Below, piece by piece: positions 37,294 to 48,682 of a stretch of 64,000 bases of DNA. Numbering within the stretch: position 1 is the first letter of the stretch; each line of letters opens with the position of its first letter. The DNA is from Rhynchosporium graminicola. Lineage: Eukaryota; Ascomycota; Leotiomycetes; Helotiales; Ploettnerulaceae. The stretch is taken from NCBI GenBank assembly GCA_900074885.1, contig FJUW01000007.1, positions 2,393,051-2,457,050 on the forward strand, in the 5' to 3' direction. Made by a program: the position numbers and the translations under genes. Below the pieces are notes generated by a model. The model was not told where the DNA came from and did no database searches. It saw only the letters and a program-made list of their open reading frames with translations.

Positions 37294-38290
37294 TCTACTC
37301 CTAAGTTATATTAGCTTTATACTCTCTTCTATCTTAATCTTATCGACTTCCGAAATCGGTATACTTACGAACTTATCGTTAGCCTATATATTATATACTC
37401 CTGACTAGCCTTCCCTAGCAGATAGTACTAGTACGCAGATACCTTTAGTAGATCTATAGCTTAGCTAAGCTTAATTTTCAATAATACTATACGCTTCCTT
37501 AGCCTATATTTCGCAGATCACCTTCACTAGTATAAGAATCTCTACTAATATTCAAGAATCCGCAGGTATATAAGAGCTATTAAAGGTATTAATAATATTT
37601 AAGGAGTATAGGGCTTCGTAGATAATACCTTTAAAGGCTATTATAGACCTAGAGATCAAGTTATATAGCGATCTATATACTCTAGATATAAACGCGCTTA
37701 TAGACTGAATTAGCAGGCGATTATAACCCCGGATAAGATAGTATTATCTTTAATAGGCCCTTTCTATAGAGCTAAAAACAATTAGAGTATATAGAAGAAG
37801 TCAGGTTATCAGGAGAAGCTCTAGGAGCTATTTGAAGGTCGAGAGATATACTATATATACGGAGATCTAGCGTATAGTAGTACTTATAGTATTACCTATC
37901 CGTACTAATATTCGCATAGCCGTCGCGCGCTTTCGCAGAAGGAGAAGAGCTTTAATAAGAGGTTATTATTAGTAAGAATCGCAGTAGAGTAAGGGTTTAG
38001 GAAGATATAGCAGAATTAGATATATATAGTATTCTCTAAGGCACTAAATACTAGAAAACAGCCGGTAGCAGCTCACTTTATAGTTACTATACTACTTGAG
38101 AATTATATAATATATCTGCGTAACTCTCGTAATCGATTTAGTATTAAGCTATTAAGTATTAAAGAGTATTTATATAATTAGAAGAGTAATTAAAGAATAT
38201 TAGTTATAAAGTTAAGAGTATATTATAAGGTTATTCCGTGCCGAAGCCTCTATTATGACTTTCCTATATTAACGCTAGTAACCTCTTAAT
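37294..38290 (+). pseudogene. Harbinger-like DDE transposase, main part (RIP-degraded)
   Basis: Continues the frame broken at 23,528. It reads LFYLNLIDFRNRYTYELIVS, FLSLYFADHLH, RRYIRAIKGINN, then GFVDNTFKGYYRPRDQ (first catalytic Asp), IITPDKIVLSLIGPFYRAKN, YIYGDLAYSSTYSI (second Asp), and KEKSFNKRLLLVRIAVE followed by TAG-GF (the VRIAVEWGF-type block with the catalytic Glu). ALNTRKQPVAAHFIVTILLE near 38,060 matches the family's C-terminal block. This order is diagnostic of DDE_Tnp_4 (PIF/Harbinger-type) transposases. More than ten TAG/TAA stops sit at former CAG, CAA or TGG codons, with no evident indels. Confidence 0.8.
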
Positions 38291-39103
38291 ACTTCTACTA
38301 ATTCTATCTACTTTTATAGAGAGAGTATTAATATCTATACGAAAAGACGTATTAACTAGAGCTAGAGTAGTAGCTACTGAGTCTGCTAGGCGCCTGATAT
38401 ACGATATAAGTAACTGATCTAGCTTATCTGCTCTATCACTAGTAATACTATCTTTCTCTTTAGGGCTATCTATTCTCATCTGTTTCCGAGGTCCTGCTAA
38501 GCGACTAGATAATGCGATAGATACTATAGATACTGAACGTGAGACTAGTCTATTGCTATTAGTCTTACCGGCGCTATTAAAAGGGTCACTCTTATTACTA
38601 GAATTAAGGTCTTTAGCTCTCCTTTCCTTTCCTACTCTCCTTTTCCTTAAAGCTAATAAGAACTAATTATCTCTCTACTATCTAGTATTCTTACTATTAG
38701 CTTCTACTCGACTAGCTACCTTCTTATTATCTTCCTTCTTCGACTCTATAGCTTGAATTATAACTATCTATCGATTAATCGCATACTTATACGAAATCGG
38801 AGCTCTATCTTACTCTCTAGTCTTCTTAACTTAAAGCTAATCTGCTCGTAAAGAAACCTAGCCTTTTATAATATAACTGAGAGTCTTATATTTAATACCT
38901 CTATATAGGTTTTTAAACGCCTTTGATACTACGTTCTAGAACACCTTATTCGCAACTTTTCTAAAAGACTCCTCCTTCTTAATATATATACGTAAGAGTA
39001 GCGTTCGGTTCTCCTCTTCTTTCTATAACTTCGTAGTTAGCTTTATAGGTATATCAGATATTAGTATTTCCGATAGTACTTCTTCTGTACTCTACAGAGG
39101 CAT
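38264..39103 (-). pseudogene. Second ORF of the Harbinger-like element, 279 codons (RIP-degraded)
   Basis: From ATG at 39103 to the stop at 38264 a single minus-strand frame of 280 codons can be read, broken by about ten stops, nearly all TAG. Readable parts are STEEVLSEILISDIPIKLTT, KKEESFRKVANKVF, KAFKNLYRGIKYKTLSYIIK, AIESKKEDNKKVASRVEANS and a basic RKRRVGKERRAKDL, ending in the open stretch DKLDQLLISYIRRLADSVAT. A helical N-terminal half followed by basic residues suggests DNA binding. In plant and animal PIF/Harbinger elements the second protein is Myb/SANT-like and needed for transposition. I do not see a Myb signature, so the equivalence is inference. Confidence 0.6.
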
Positions 39104-39582
39104 ATTATCTATAATAAGCGCAGGAGAAAGTAATAGAGCTTAATCGGACTATACTAGAGAGCTATAACGAGGTATAAGAGGTATAGGAGTTATAGGTAGT
39201 CGTGCTTCGGGAGCTAGAGTTAGAGTATTCAGCAGATTACGATTACTGATTCTGAAGCTTTACTAAGTATATAACTAAAGCTAATTATAGTCTATAATAT
39301 CGATTTGAGGTATATATAGTATCTCTAGCCTCCGTAACACTCTAGCTAATATTAAAATAGAAGTATACTAAGCTTAATCTATACGACTTCAAAAACTATC
39401 TATAGTAGATAGTTTTCTGTTTATAGTAAATAGTTTTCCTCTATTAGTCCGGATATAACTACTACAAACGGAATAGGTTAAACTTTAGTGGAAATTAGGT
39501 AGCCCTACGACTAAACCCGTTTCTGCTATACACGGCCAGGAAAACTGTATTTTCGAAAGTGTTTTTGACTGCGAAAACCCTC

Positions 39583-40421
39583 TAGTTGGCCCTTGATGTC
39601 AGCCCTGTCAGGATCAGACCGACAGACGCACGCAGAAACCGCGTGGTACTGGCTCGGGTACGCTATTCGCACTGAACCTTAGGTAGGTAGGTAGGTACCT
39701 AGGTCATTTGGTAATACTCGTGATCTCGTAGAATGTAGGTAGGTATTTACAAACGCAAAGTCGGAGTTTGGCGGTTGCATTTGCTGAGTGGCTCGATGCT
39801 CAGGTCAGCATATCTCGAGCATCTGGATAATTGTGCTTGTTGTGCTTGACATGCGGACTTGTCTCCTTCCGAGTTGTGGAAGGATAAATACTTACATTGT
39901 ACTAAGTAAGTAATCGACCGGACTAGCCGGACTAGGCTGGATAGGTAGGTAAGCTAAGGTCCCACTATTTATTCACTGGGCTTCCCATCCCTACCGCAAG
40001 CTGCAAAGTGGAGTACTGTACATACAGTAAATGGGATGGCAAAGGCGATAACTAACCACCGCATGGGGATTTCTAACTTGCGAGCTGTCTCTTCCTTCCT
40101 TACTTGCTCACTTCGCCCGTGATATACATTCACCTTCAGCTTCACCTCCTCACTCTCATTCTCATTCTCGTTCTCTCCTCTCCCCTCTTGCTTCAATTCT
40201 GCGATACCCAAAATTTATTTCACTCGGTTGGTACCTCTTGGTTGTCACCAATCCTGCCTCGGCTTGACGGTTTGTCAACAATTTATCTTCGAGTCACCAA
40301 GGCCCACGATATCTTGTTTGCGCACCGACGGCGAACCCAATCTCCCAAATCTGTCATTCTCGTCGCAGATTGACCATCGAAAAACTCGAAACCCCCTCGC
40401 GTTCGATCCGAGCCGCCTGCC
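39583..40421. other. Region between the transposon island and the ABC transporter gene
   Basis: Composition returns to normal just outside the TIR. It holds an AGGT microsatellite (39681-39704) and CT-rich and CTCATTCTCATTCTCATTC-like tracts near 40150-40180, typical of a strong fungal promoter or 5' UTR. No gene supported. Confidence 0.5.
39681..39704. repeat. AGGT tetranucleotide microsatellite
   Basis: Short run of AGGT units ending in ACCTAGGT; the same motif recurs sparsely near 39735 and 39940. Confidence 0.7.
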
Positions 40422-43400
40422 ATGGCTGGCGACCAAGAGAAGACCGAGGCTGAATCCCGTCGGACTTCAAGTCGCGGAGACTCTACAGATGAGCACGAAT
40501 CCATGACAAAACGCGAAATCGAACGACAACCCACACAAATCCCCTCACCATCTTCAGATCCTGCTCTCGCGAAGTACGATTCCAGCGTGGTGAGGATCAA
40601 GGCCAAAGATGAAGACCTTTACGCCCACCTTCCAGCAGCTGAGGCCGAGATCCTCAAGAGGCAAATCAATGTCCCACCTGTCAAGGCGGGCTGGAGGACT
40701 CTGTATCGATACTCGACTAAGAACGACATCATGATCATCATTGTTAGCTCTATCTGTTCTATTGCTTCTGGTGCTGCGTTGCCTCTTATGACTGTTGTAT
40801 TCGGAAATCTTGCTGGGCAATTCAATGGATACTTTGCTGGTACAACATCGCGAGCAGATTTCAATGCTACAATCGCCCACAACATCCTCTACTTGGTCTA
40901 CATTGGAATTGCGGAATTCATCACCGTCTATATCTCGACTGTTGGTTTCATCTACACTGGAGAGCACATCAGTGGCAAGATTCGATCGCATTACTTGGAA
41001 GCATGCATGAGACAGAACATTGGCTTTTTCGACAAGCTCGGATCTGGTGAAATTACCACGAGAATCACGGCCGATACGAATTTGGTACAAGATGGAATAT
41101 CTGAGAAGGTTGCGTTGACGCTGAATGCGCTCGCCACCTTCGTCACAGCGTTCGTTATTGGCTTCATCAAGTCCTGGAAGCTGACTCTAATTCTGTCTTC
41201 CACTGTGGTTGCGATTGTTTTTAGTATGGGATGCGGATCCAGCTTCATCGTCAAGTATAGCAAGCAATCTTTGGCATCTTATGCCGAAGGAGGTACCATT
41301 GCGGAGGAGGTCATCTCTTCCATTCGCAACGCCACTGCTTTTGGTACACAGGATAAACTTGCACGTCAATATGATGTGCACTTGGCTAATGCCGAGAAAT
41401 ATGGTTTCAAGGTCAAATACGCGCTGGCTGTGATGGTTGGTGGCATGTTTCTAGGTACGTACTGGAATTCACGTTACACTTGTGGCGTTCGACATGCCCC
41501 CCACTCTCCCGCCGCTCAAGCTTTAGACACATTCCCAGACAACTTGAAACAATAAATGCTAATTCAATTGAAGTCATATATTTGAACTACGGACTCTCGT
41601 TCTGGCAAGGAAGTAGATTCCTGGTCAGTGGCGAGATTAATCTGGCCGCCATTTTAACCATCTTGATGTCTATCATGATCGGAGCCTTCGCCATCGGAAA
41701 CGTTGCACCCAATGCTCAAGCTTTCACCACTGCTATTTCTGCTGCAGCAAAGATCTTCAGTACTATCGATCGTGTTTCTCCACTGGACCCGACATCTGGC
41801 ACCGGCAAGATCTTAGCACACGTAGATGGAACCATTGAGCTTCGAAACATCAAGCACATCTACCCGTCCAGACCCGAAGTTACTGTCATGAATGATGTTA
41901 GTCTTCTAATCCCAGCTGGCAAGAAGACGGCTCTTGTTGGTGCATCTGGAAGTGGAAAGAGTACGATTGTTGGACTAGTGGAGCGGTTTTATGATCCAGT
42001 CGGTGGACATGTTTACCTGGACGGACACGATGTCAGTACTTTAAACCTGCGCTGGTTGCGTCAACAGATCTCTTTGGTCAGCCAAGAACCTACGCTTTTC
42101 GGCACCACCATCTTCAAGAATATTGCCCACGGATTGATAGGAACCAAATACGAACATGAGAATGAAGAGAGACGTACCAAGCTTATATACGAGGCTGCCA
42201 AAATGGCCAATGCTCACGACTTCATCGTTGCACTCCCAGAAGGTTACGAAACTAATGTTGGAGAGCGTGGTTTCCTCTTGTCTGGAGGGCAGAAGCAGCG
42301 CATCGCTATTGCCAGGGCTATGGTTAGCGACCCTAAGATATTGCTTCTGGATGAGGCAACTTCTGCATTGGACACGAAATCTGAAGGTGTCGTTCAAGCC
42401 GCTCTCGAAGTTGCCGCAGCTGGCCGTACAACCATTACAATCGCCCATCGACTTTCAACTATCAAGGATGCTGACAATATTGTTGTCATGACTGAAGGCC
42501 GCATCGTCGAACAGGGATCCCATGACGATTTACTGTTGAAACAAGGTGCTTACTACAACTTGGTCGAAGCCCAGAAGATTGCTGCAACGCAAGAAATGAG
42601 CCCGGAGCAGCAAGCCACCCTTGATGCCAGAGATGATGCCCTTGTTCGCCAAATCACTAACAAGAGCCTTGGATACGAAGAAGATCCAGATGACAAGAAC
42701 ATCGCCAATAAGCTCTTTCGTACCGCCACCGAGAAGTCTCAGTCGTCCATGGCGCTACAAGGCCATCTCGCAGCCGGCGAGCAACGCGACTCTCTTTGGA
42801 CTTTGATGAAACTAATAGCCTCCTTTAACAGGAATGAAATTGGACTTATGTTCCTCGGCCTCTTCTTTTCTATTATTTGTGGTGGTGGTAATCCAGTCCA
42901 GGCAGTTTTCTTCGCCAAGGAAATCCTCTCACTATCCATCCCTCTCGAGGATCCTCGCACTGGCGCCACAATTCCTGGAGCTCGTCAAAAGTTACGCCAT
43001 GATGTCAATTTCTGGTCTGTAATGTATATCATGCTTGCAATTGTCCAATTCATTGCCTTCTGTGGTCAAGGTATTGCCTTTGCATACTGTTCCGAGAGAC
43101 TCATCCATCGAGTTCGAGACAGAGCATTCCGGACTATTCTGAGACAGGACATCGCTTTTTTCGATAAAGAGGAAAACACTGCTGGAGCTTTGACCTCGTT
43201 CCTTAGCACTCAGACTACCCATGTCGCTGGCCTCTCTGGTGTCACTCTCGGCACGCTTCTGAGTGTCATCACTACCTTGGTAGCCGCGATTTCTCTTAGT
43301 ACCGCTATTGGGTGGAAGCTTGCGCTCGTCTGCACTGCTACCATTCCAATTCTCCTCGGCTGTGGTTTCTTCCGTTTCTACATGTTGGCACAATTCCAGC

Positions 43401-44593
43401 GAAGAGCGAAGAAGGCATATGAAACCAGTGCCAGTTTCGCCTGCGAGGCAACCAGTGCTATCCGAACAGTCGCTTCTTTAACGCGCGAAAAGGACGTTCT
43501 CAAGATCTACGTCGACTCTATCGAGGCTCAATCCAAGAAGAGCTTGAACTCTGTCTTGAAGTCTTCCCTTCTTTACGCTGCTTCTCAGTCGCTCATGTTT
43601 GCTTGTGTTGGTCTCGGATTTTGGTATGGTGGGCAGCGTATTGCCGACAGAGAATACGACCTCTTTCAATTCTTTGTGTGTTTCTCAGCCATCATCTTTG
43701 GTGCTCAATCTGCGGGTACCATCTTCTCCTTCGCACCGGACATGGGCAAAGCCAAACACGCTGCTCAAGAACTCAAGATTCTCTTCGATCGCAAGCCCGC
43801 TATTGATTCCTGGTCTGAAGATGGAGCCCGCCTCGAGAGTGTCGAAGGCAACGTCGAGTTCCGTGACGTCCACTTCCGCTACCCAACACGCCCAGAACAG
43901 CCAGTCCTCCGTGGTCTCAATCTCACCGTCGCTCCAGGCCAATACATTGCATTGGTCGGCGCATCAGGATGCGGCAAGTCCACGACAATCCAACTCCTCG
44001 AGCGTTTCTATGACCCCCTAGTCGGAGGCATCTACGTTGACGGCAAGGAGATCTCCAGCCTAAACATCAACGACTACCGCTCCTACATCGCTCTTGTCTC
44101 CCAAGAACCAACCCTCTACCAAGGTACGATTCGCGAAAACGTTCTCCTCGGGGCCGATCGCCAAGACGTTCCAGACTCCGCTATCGAGTTCGCCTGTCGC
44201 GAAGCCAATATCTACGATTTCATCATGTCCCTCCCCGACGGCTTCTCCACCGTCGTCGGCTCCAAAGGCTCTATGCTTTCAGGTGGTCAGAAACAACGTG
44301 TCGCCATCGCACGCGCCTTGCTCCGTGACCCAAAGATCCTCCTCCTCGACGAGGCGACCTCAGCTCTCGATTCGGAGAGTGAGCACGTTGTGCAGGCGGC
44401 ATTGGATAAAGCTGCGAAGGGCCGGACTACGATTGCTGTTGCACACCGGTTGAGCACGATCCAGAAAGCGGATATTATCTATGTGTTTGATCAGGGTGCT
44501 ATTGTGGAGAGTGGAACGCATAACGAATTGATGGTGAAGGGAGGGAAATACTCTGAGTTAGTGAACTTGCAGGGTTTGGGAAAGACGCATTAG
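40422..44593 (+). CDS. Full-length ABCB-type (MDR/Pmd1-like) ABC transporter (2 exons)
   Basis: Exons 40422-41454 and 41574-44593, split by a 119-bp intron, give 1350 aa with the (TMD-NBD)x2 plan. A hydrophilic N-terminal 100 residues is followed by six membrane spans (about 105-370). NBD1 has Walker A GASGSGKST at about 467, signature LSGGQKQR at about 580 and Walker B ILLLDEATSALD. TMD2 spans about 780-1060. NBD2 has GASGCGKST at about 1140, LSGGQKQR at about 1246 and LLLDEATSALD. All catalytic motifs are intact in both halves. The relatives are fungal leptomycin-efflux/MDR1 pumps of the plasma membrane, which export hydrophobic compounds with ATP; some a-factor exporters share this fold. 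The splice (CTA-G/TC-ATA) restores VIYLNYGLSFWQGSRFL. The gene starts 840 bp from the RIPped island yet shows no RIP damage. Confidence 0.95.
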
Positions 44594-45640
44594 TGATGCC
44601 GTAGTGTGGGGTGGCGTGAACGAAAGTCTCATTTGAAGCATCTTTTTGCGTGGCGAAGCGATGGCGTTCGGGCTCAATGCCTAGGGAAGCAGGCACACGC
44701 ATAATGCATTTTGTTAGGGATTTAATGTTCTTTTAATGGTGTTGGTAAATACATTCCATGTTCGGGATTAGATGTATTTGTCATGGAAGATTTAGAGCTT
44801 CACTCTCCTCTTCTTACAAAAGTCGCATAGACTATATCGCCTAAGCTACAATGAAGATGAGACAGAGAAAAAACCAAGTCTTAAAAAGAGAATGAAGATG
44901 AATACAATAGTTATGACCACGCCAGCTCACCCGAGTAAGTCACGTGTCCATCTCTCACGATATATATACTACGCGTGATGTAGAAGAACACATGATATCA
45001 GTCCCCTCGATGCTATTTACATACATAATGTCACCTCGTGACATCCATCTGCCGCGTGACCATCATCAAGACAGCAGAAACACGGGAATGACATTTTCCA
45101 GACCGAGGGTGGAGAACATGTGTAGACTGAGCCTTGAAATAGGGACTCTCTTAGATTAACAAATGTGTTAGGAAGGGAGACACGACGCTGCAACCCTTCC
45201 ATTAAGGCCGACTAATTTTATCTCTTTTCCTTAACTCGTTGAGCGGTCCTCAGTATTCTTCAGATCCGAAGTCAGAGTATACTGTACTCATTTTCCACAA
45301 CCTACCTTGGCGGACGTGATAGTTCCTTTCAACGAAGTAAGTTATGGCAAGACGTTCGACAAAGAGCTCACATTTGGGAATCGAGACAAAGCAGTTACAA
45401 AATAGATACAGCATAGCATGTATTGGCACAGCAATCGTTTCAACGATCAAGAATTCGGCGAGAGCAAAAGAATATGTATGATTCTAGTGGATACAGATGC
45501 TAGCTGGTCCGTTATACGTGGAAGGAAAGGATTTTAGAGTACTAGTGCCAGTAGAAAGGGGTTTGCTCGAGGGACAGGTATCGAGGGTTTGGGGCAAATG
45601 AAGGATTGCTTTGATGGTTATTGTGAGTGGAGAGAGAGAG

Positions 45641-45715
<75 letters not shown>

Positions 45716-47623
45716 GATTGAGTATTACTATCCCGATATCTGACGTGAAAGCTTGTATGTTTCCTAATTTGAGGACTCTGAATTTGTTCGATGAGGTCGT
45801 GAATTTTTTTCCTTTTGCTTGGGGAGATGAAGCGTTTATATACGATGCCAGGGCGGAGGGAGCAAGGGGGGAAGGAGATGCGTTGTGGTGTTGAGAAAGG
45901 AGGCTTGAATATCGCTCGACGCCGCTTGCTACACATGAATCGAGAACTGAAACGTTAGGATGCAATTTTATTGTTCTTGCGGCAGAAAGGAAGAGGTGAG
46001 AAGAGGAAGAGCGCCGTTTAATACCAGTTGATAGGCGCTAGATCTGGTAATGAGAGGAAATGTGAACATGTCTCGATCTGAGGGGGTGGGAGGGGCGCCT
46101 AGGCTGGCTGATACTTGACTTCTTATCTATCATGGCATCGATTGGCGATAGCGAGGAACGTTGGTGGAATAAGTGAAGAGAGTGTGAGTCTAAGAAGAAA
46201 GAAGAGTGGTGGATCCAGATTTCTGGGATGTCGTTTCGTATTTTCGGATCTTTCTTAATGATTGACTGACTTGCAAGATCGAACATATCGTCAAGTCTTC
46301 ATTTAAGTAAAGATAGTAGAAGATAAACCCTGTTGATATTGAACTTGAGGATCTTGTGAACATGGGGGAGAGGAGAGAAGATAAGATGTTAAGCTACGGA
46401 GTGAGGCTGTGCGTCAAGATGCTTGTCTCTGGAGGAAGCTTCATATCGGGAGGAGAAGAGGGCCCAAGACTTCGCTGTAAGGTCAAGTCACGGGTGTATG
46501 GTGGACAAATAACGGTACTATCTTTAGGAACGGCGATATCGACCATTTCGTTGTGAGTACTTTTGTGGCTGTAAATTATAAACTCAGTACCATTTCTCTG
46601 TATTCTGCAAATTTGGAAGAGTTTGAACTTGGGTCCGTCGGCCTTTGCGATCGATTCGATTAAGGGAGATTGTATACGCCGACTTGCGTGCATAAAGGCC
46701 CTGGGAAAGACATTTAGTGTCGAAATTTTTCTAGGTTCTCGATACAGCTGAGATAGCTACCTTCGCCATGGAGGATCTGGGTTCGTGGCGTTAAGATACT
46801 TGGAGTCTCATACGAGAATATTGGCTGTCATATATTTATTTCGTGCTTGAAATTCGTTGAGGCGTTTATTCCTTCCAGAATCTTAAATCGGCTAGAGTCG
46901 TGAGTCTTTAGGATTGATAACAAGAGGCTGGAACTTGAGCTGGGCATGTTTTGGTTCGCATCATGGGGGAAAGTTATACATGCGCATTTTACAGATAATC
47001 TTGATCTCTCCTTGCCAAAAGGACTGGAGAAGCCCTTATTAATATTATGGCGCTCACCGAGCGCAGAAACCATGATTTATGTAGCATATCAGGAACTTTT
47101 CTGGCAGGGTGCTTGGCCCTACGCGAATCCTCAAGGCAGAGCCATCAAATCAAATGTTTTAGAACAAGACCGCTATTCCCGGCCAGACTAGAAACTCACA
47201 GCCATTCTTGTACCACCGAAACACGTAGTACGTGAAGTTGTTCCAACTTCTATTTGACAAACAATCCTCAACATAATACAAGGGGAAACCAGACTAGAAG
47301 CTTCTCTACTTAAAAGGTTTTCCAGAGTGGAAACTTAGAGCAGATGCTAGTTTCTCTAGGCACTGTCTCGGATTCTGTAGAAGATACCTGGTTGACTCTG
47401 GGATATTCGAGCTGATTCCTATCTATCTCTTTGATATCACTCTATGGGATAGAAAAGGCATATGTAAAATTATATCCTTAAACATATATTCTCCATGCGA
47501 GAGCATCCCTCAAATTTCGTCCAAGTTAGGCTCCTCCCTTATGGCATGTATTTCAGATAACGGAGCGCTTTCACTATTTTCACAGCTGGTAACTTACCCT
47601 AGCCTAAACGAAATTTTGAAGAG
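44594..47623. other. Intergenic, about 3 kb
   Basis: No gene supported despite many small frames (for example 46946-47191 and 46356-46556), none with a domain. It holds the GA microsatellite at 45629-45715. Confidence 0.4.
45629..45715. repeat. GA dinucleotide microsatellite
   Basis: About 87 bp of GA units with three small interruptions. It creates false Arg-Glu and Ser-Leu repeat frames on both strands. Confidence 0.95.
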
Positions 47624-48682
47624 ATGAATGAGAAGACTGTAACACCGTCTCAGAGCAATGCCATGTGAGTACCACAGCAACAGCAGCTCCTGACTTGGTT
47701 CGCTAACGATTGAAAAGGCTATGGAAGAGTAAGACATACTCCGACCTCGTCATCGAGTGTGGAGGTTATCCATTTCAGGCTCATCGAGGTATTGTGTTCA
47801 CTCAATCTGGGCTTCTCGAACGCAGATACGAAGATCTTCTGCCAGGAAGCTTACAGGTATGTCAGCCCGCCCCTTTCAATCCGAGTTTTCGTAACATGTG
47901 ACCAAAAGGCTATCGAAGTAGCATCCGAAGAAGGTTTCATGGAGAAGGACTTCATGGAGCAAGCTCTCACATACATGTACACGGGTGACTATGATGATTC
48001 AGTCAGAGACACATTTTCTCATAAGGGTCTCGCCAATGACCTCGGATCCTCCGAGAATGGAGCAAAAAAAGACAACACCACAAGAAACAAGACTCAGACC
48101 CAAGCCGATGATGCAATGGTCTCAGATACTGAGCATTCACCTAGAGAATTTGGAGGCGACACCATGGACCCTCCTACAATGACCGTCCACAAAGCCCTCA
48201 TCTTCAATACCGGCATGTACCTCGCTGCACATCGATTGCAGATCATGTCTCTCAAAAATGCAGCCTGCAAGAAGATCGAAAATTATTTTATCCACACAGA
48301 ACTAGATCAAGACTGGGAATTGTTCGCTGACAGCGTAGAGCTTCTCTACACCAACATGCCAATTTTTACCCGGCGAGCGACGAAGCAACTTCGAGATATA
48401 TTAGTCAGCAAAGCAGTTGAGGAGCACAGCGCTTTCGTAATATCTGACTCGTTTACAAGAGTCACGATACTTTGTCCCGAGTTTGTGGCTACCTTCACAA
48501 AGAAGCTTTCAAACGCTTTGGGGCGAGATGAGTCTTTCGAAGCAGAACGAGACGATGCTCTCCAAGAACTAGTTGAAGCTCAGGCTGAGCTGAAGATTGC
48601 TCGGAAGAATCTGGTTCAGGAGAAGGCAGCCCAGAAGAGGTTGCCGGCCAGCGACGAAGATTACAAGGCCGACGCCTCCTGA
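47624..48682 (+). CDS. BTB/POZ domain protein (3 exons)
   Basis: Exons 47624-47664, 47718-47856 and 47909-48682 give 317 aa. The BTB domain starts at the first splice: MLWKSKTYSDLVIECGGYPF, then AHRGIVFTQSG and, after a 52-bp intron, EKDFMEQALTYMYTGDYDDS. The segment between GIVFTQSG and ALTYMYTGDY is shorter and more diverged than usual. A helical BACK-like region follows (LIFNTGMYLAAHRLQIMSLK and the next 100 residues), then a coiled coil (ERDDALQELVEAQAELKIAR). Fungal BTB proteins of this type are numerous, and most have no assigned role; some act as Cul3 adaptors. The stop TGA directly follows GCC TCC, and the same frame continues with further coiled-coil-like codons, so the C-terminus may be truncated. 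Confidence 0.8.

Larger units (their letters stand above)
23138..39582 (+). mobile_element. PIF/Harbinger-like DNA transposon carrying two nested Gypsy elements
   Basis: The ends are inverted repeats: GAGGGTTTTCGCACC at 23138 and its complement GCGAAAACCCTC ending at 39582, with further matches inward (AACACTTT.GAAAA). TA flanks both ends (23136-23137 and 39583-39584), so a TA duplication is possible; a 3-bp TWA duplication typical of PIF/Harbinger is not evident. Without the inserted Gypsy and its duplicated target, the element is about 2.68 kb. It encodes a DDE_Tnp_4-type transposase on + and a second protein on - that converge near 38,270, the two-gene layout known for Harbinger elements. 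RIP-type C-to-T changes run from about 23.2 to 39.45 kb, fading near the TIRs. Confidence 0.8.

Noticed and set aside
23138..39582. Starship-type giant element or biosynthetic cluster as the cause of the AT-rich block
   Set aside because: No tyrosine recombinase captain gene or cargo seen; three ordinary transposons account for the whole length.
39681..39704. AGGT repeat as a telomere-like or protein-binding array
   Set aside because: Only a few units; a plain microsatellite is sufficient.
45484..45965. Long Ser-Leu and Arg-Glu repeat frames on both strands
   Set aside because: They are translations of the GA microsatellite at 45629-45715 and have no flanking domain.
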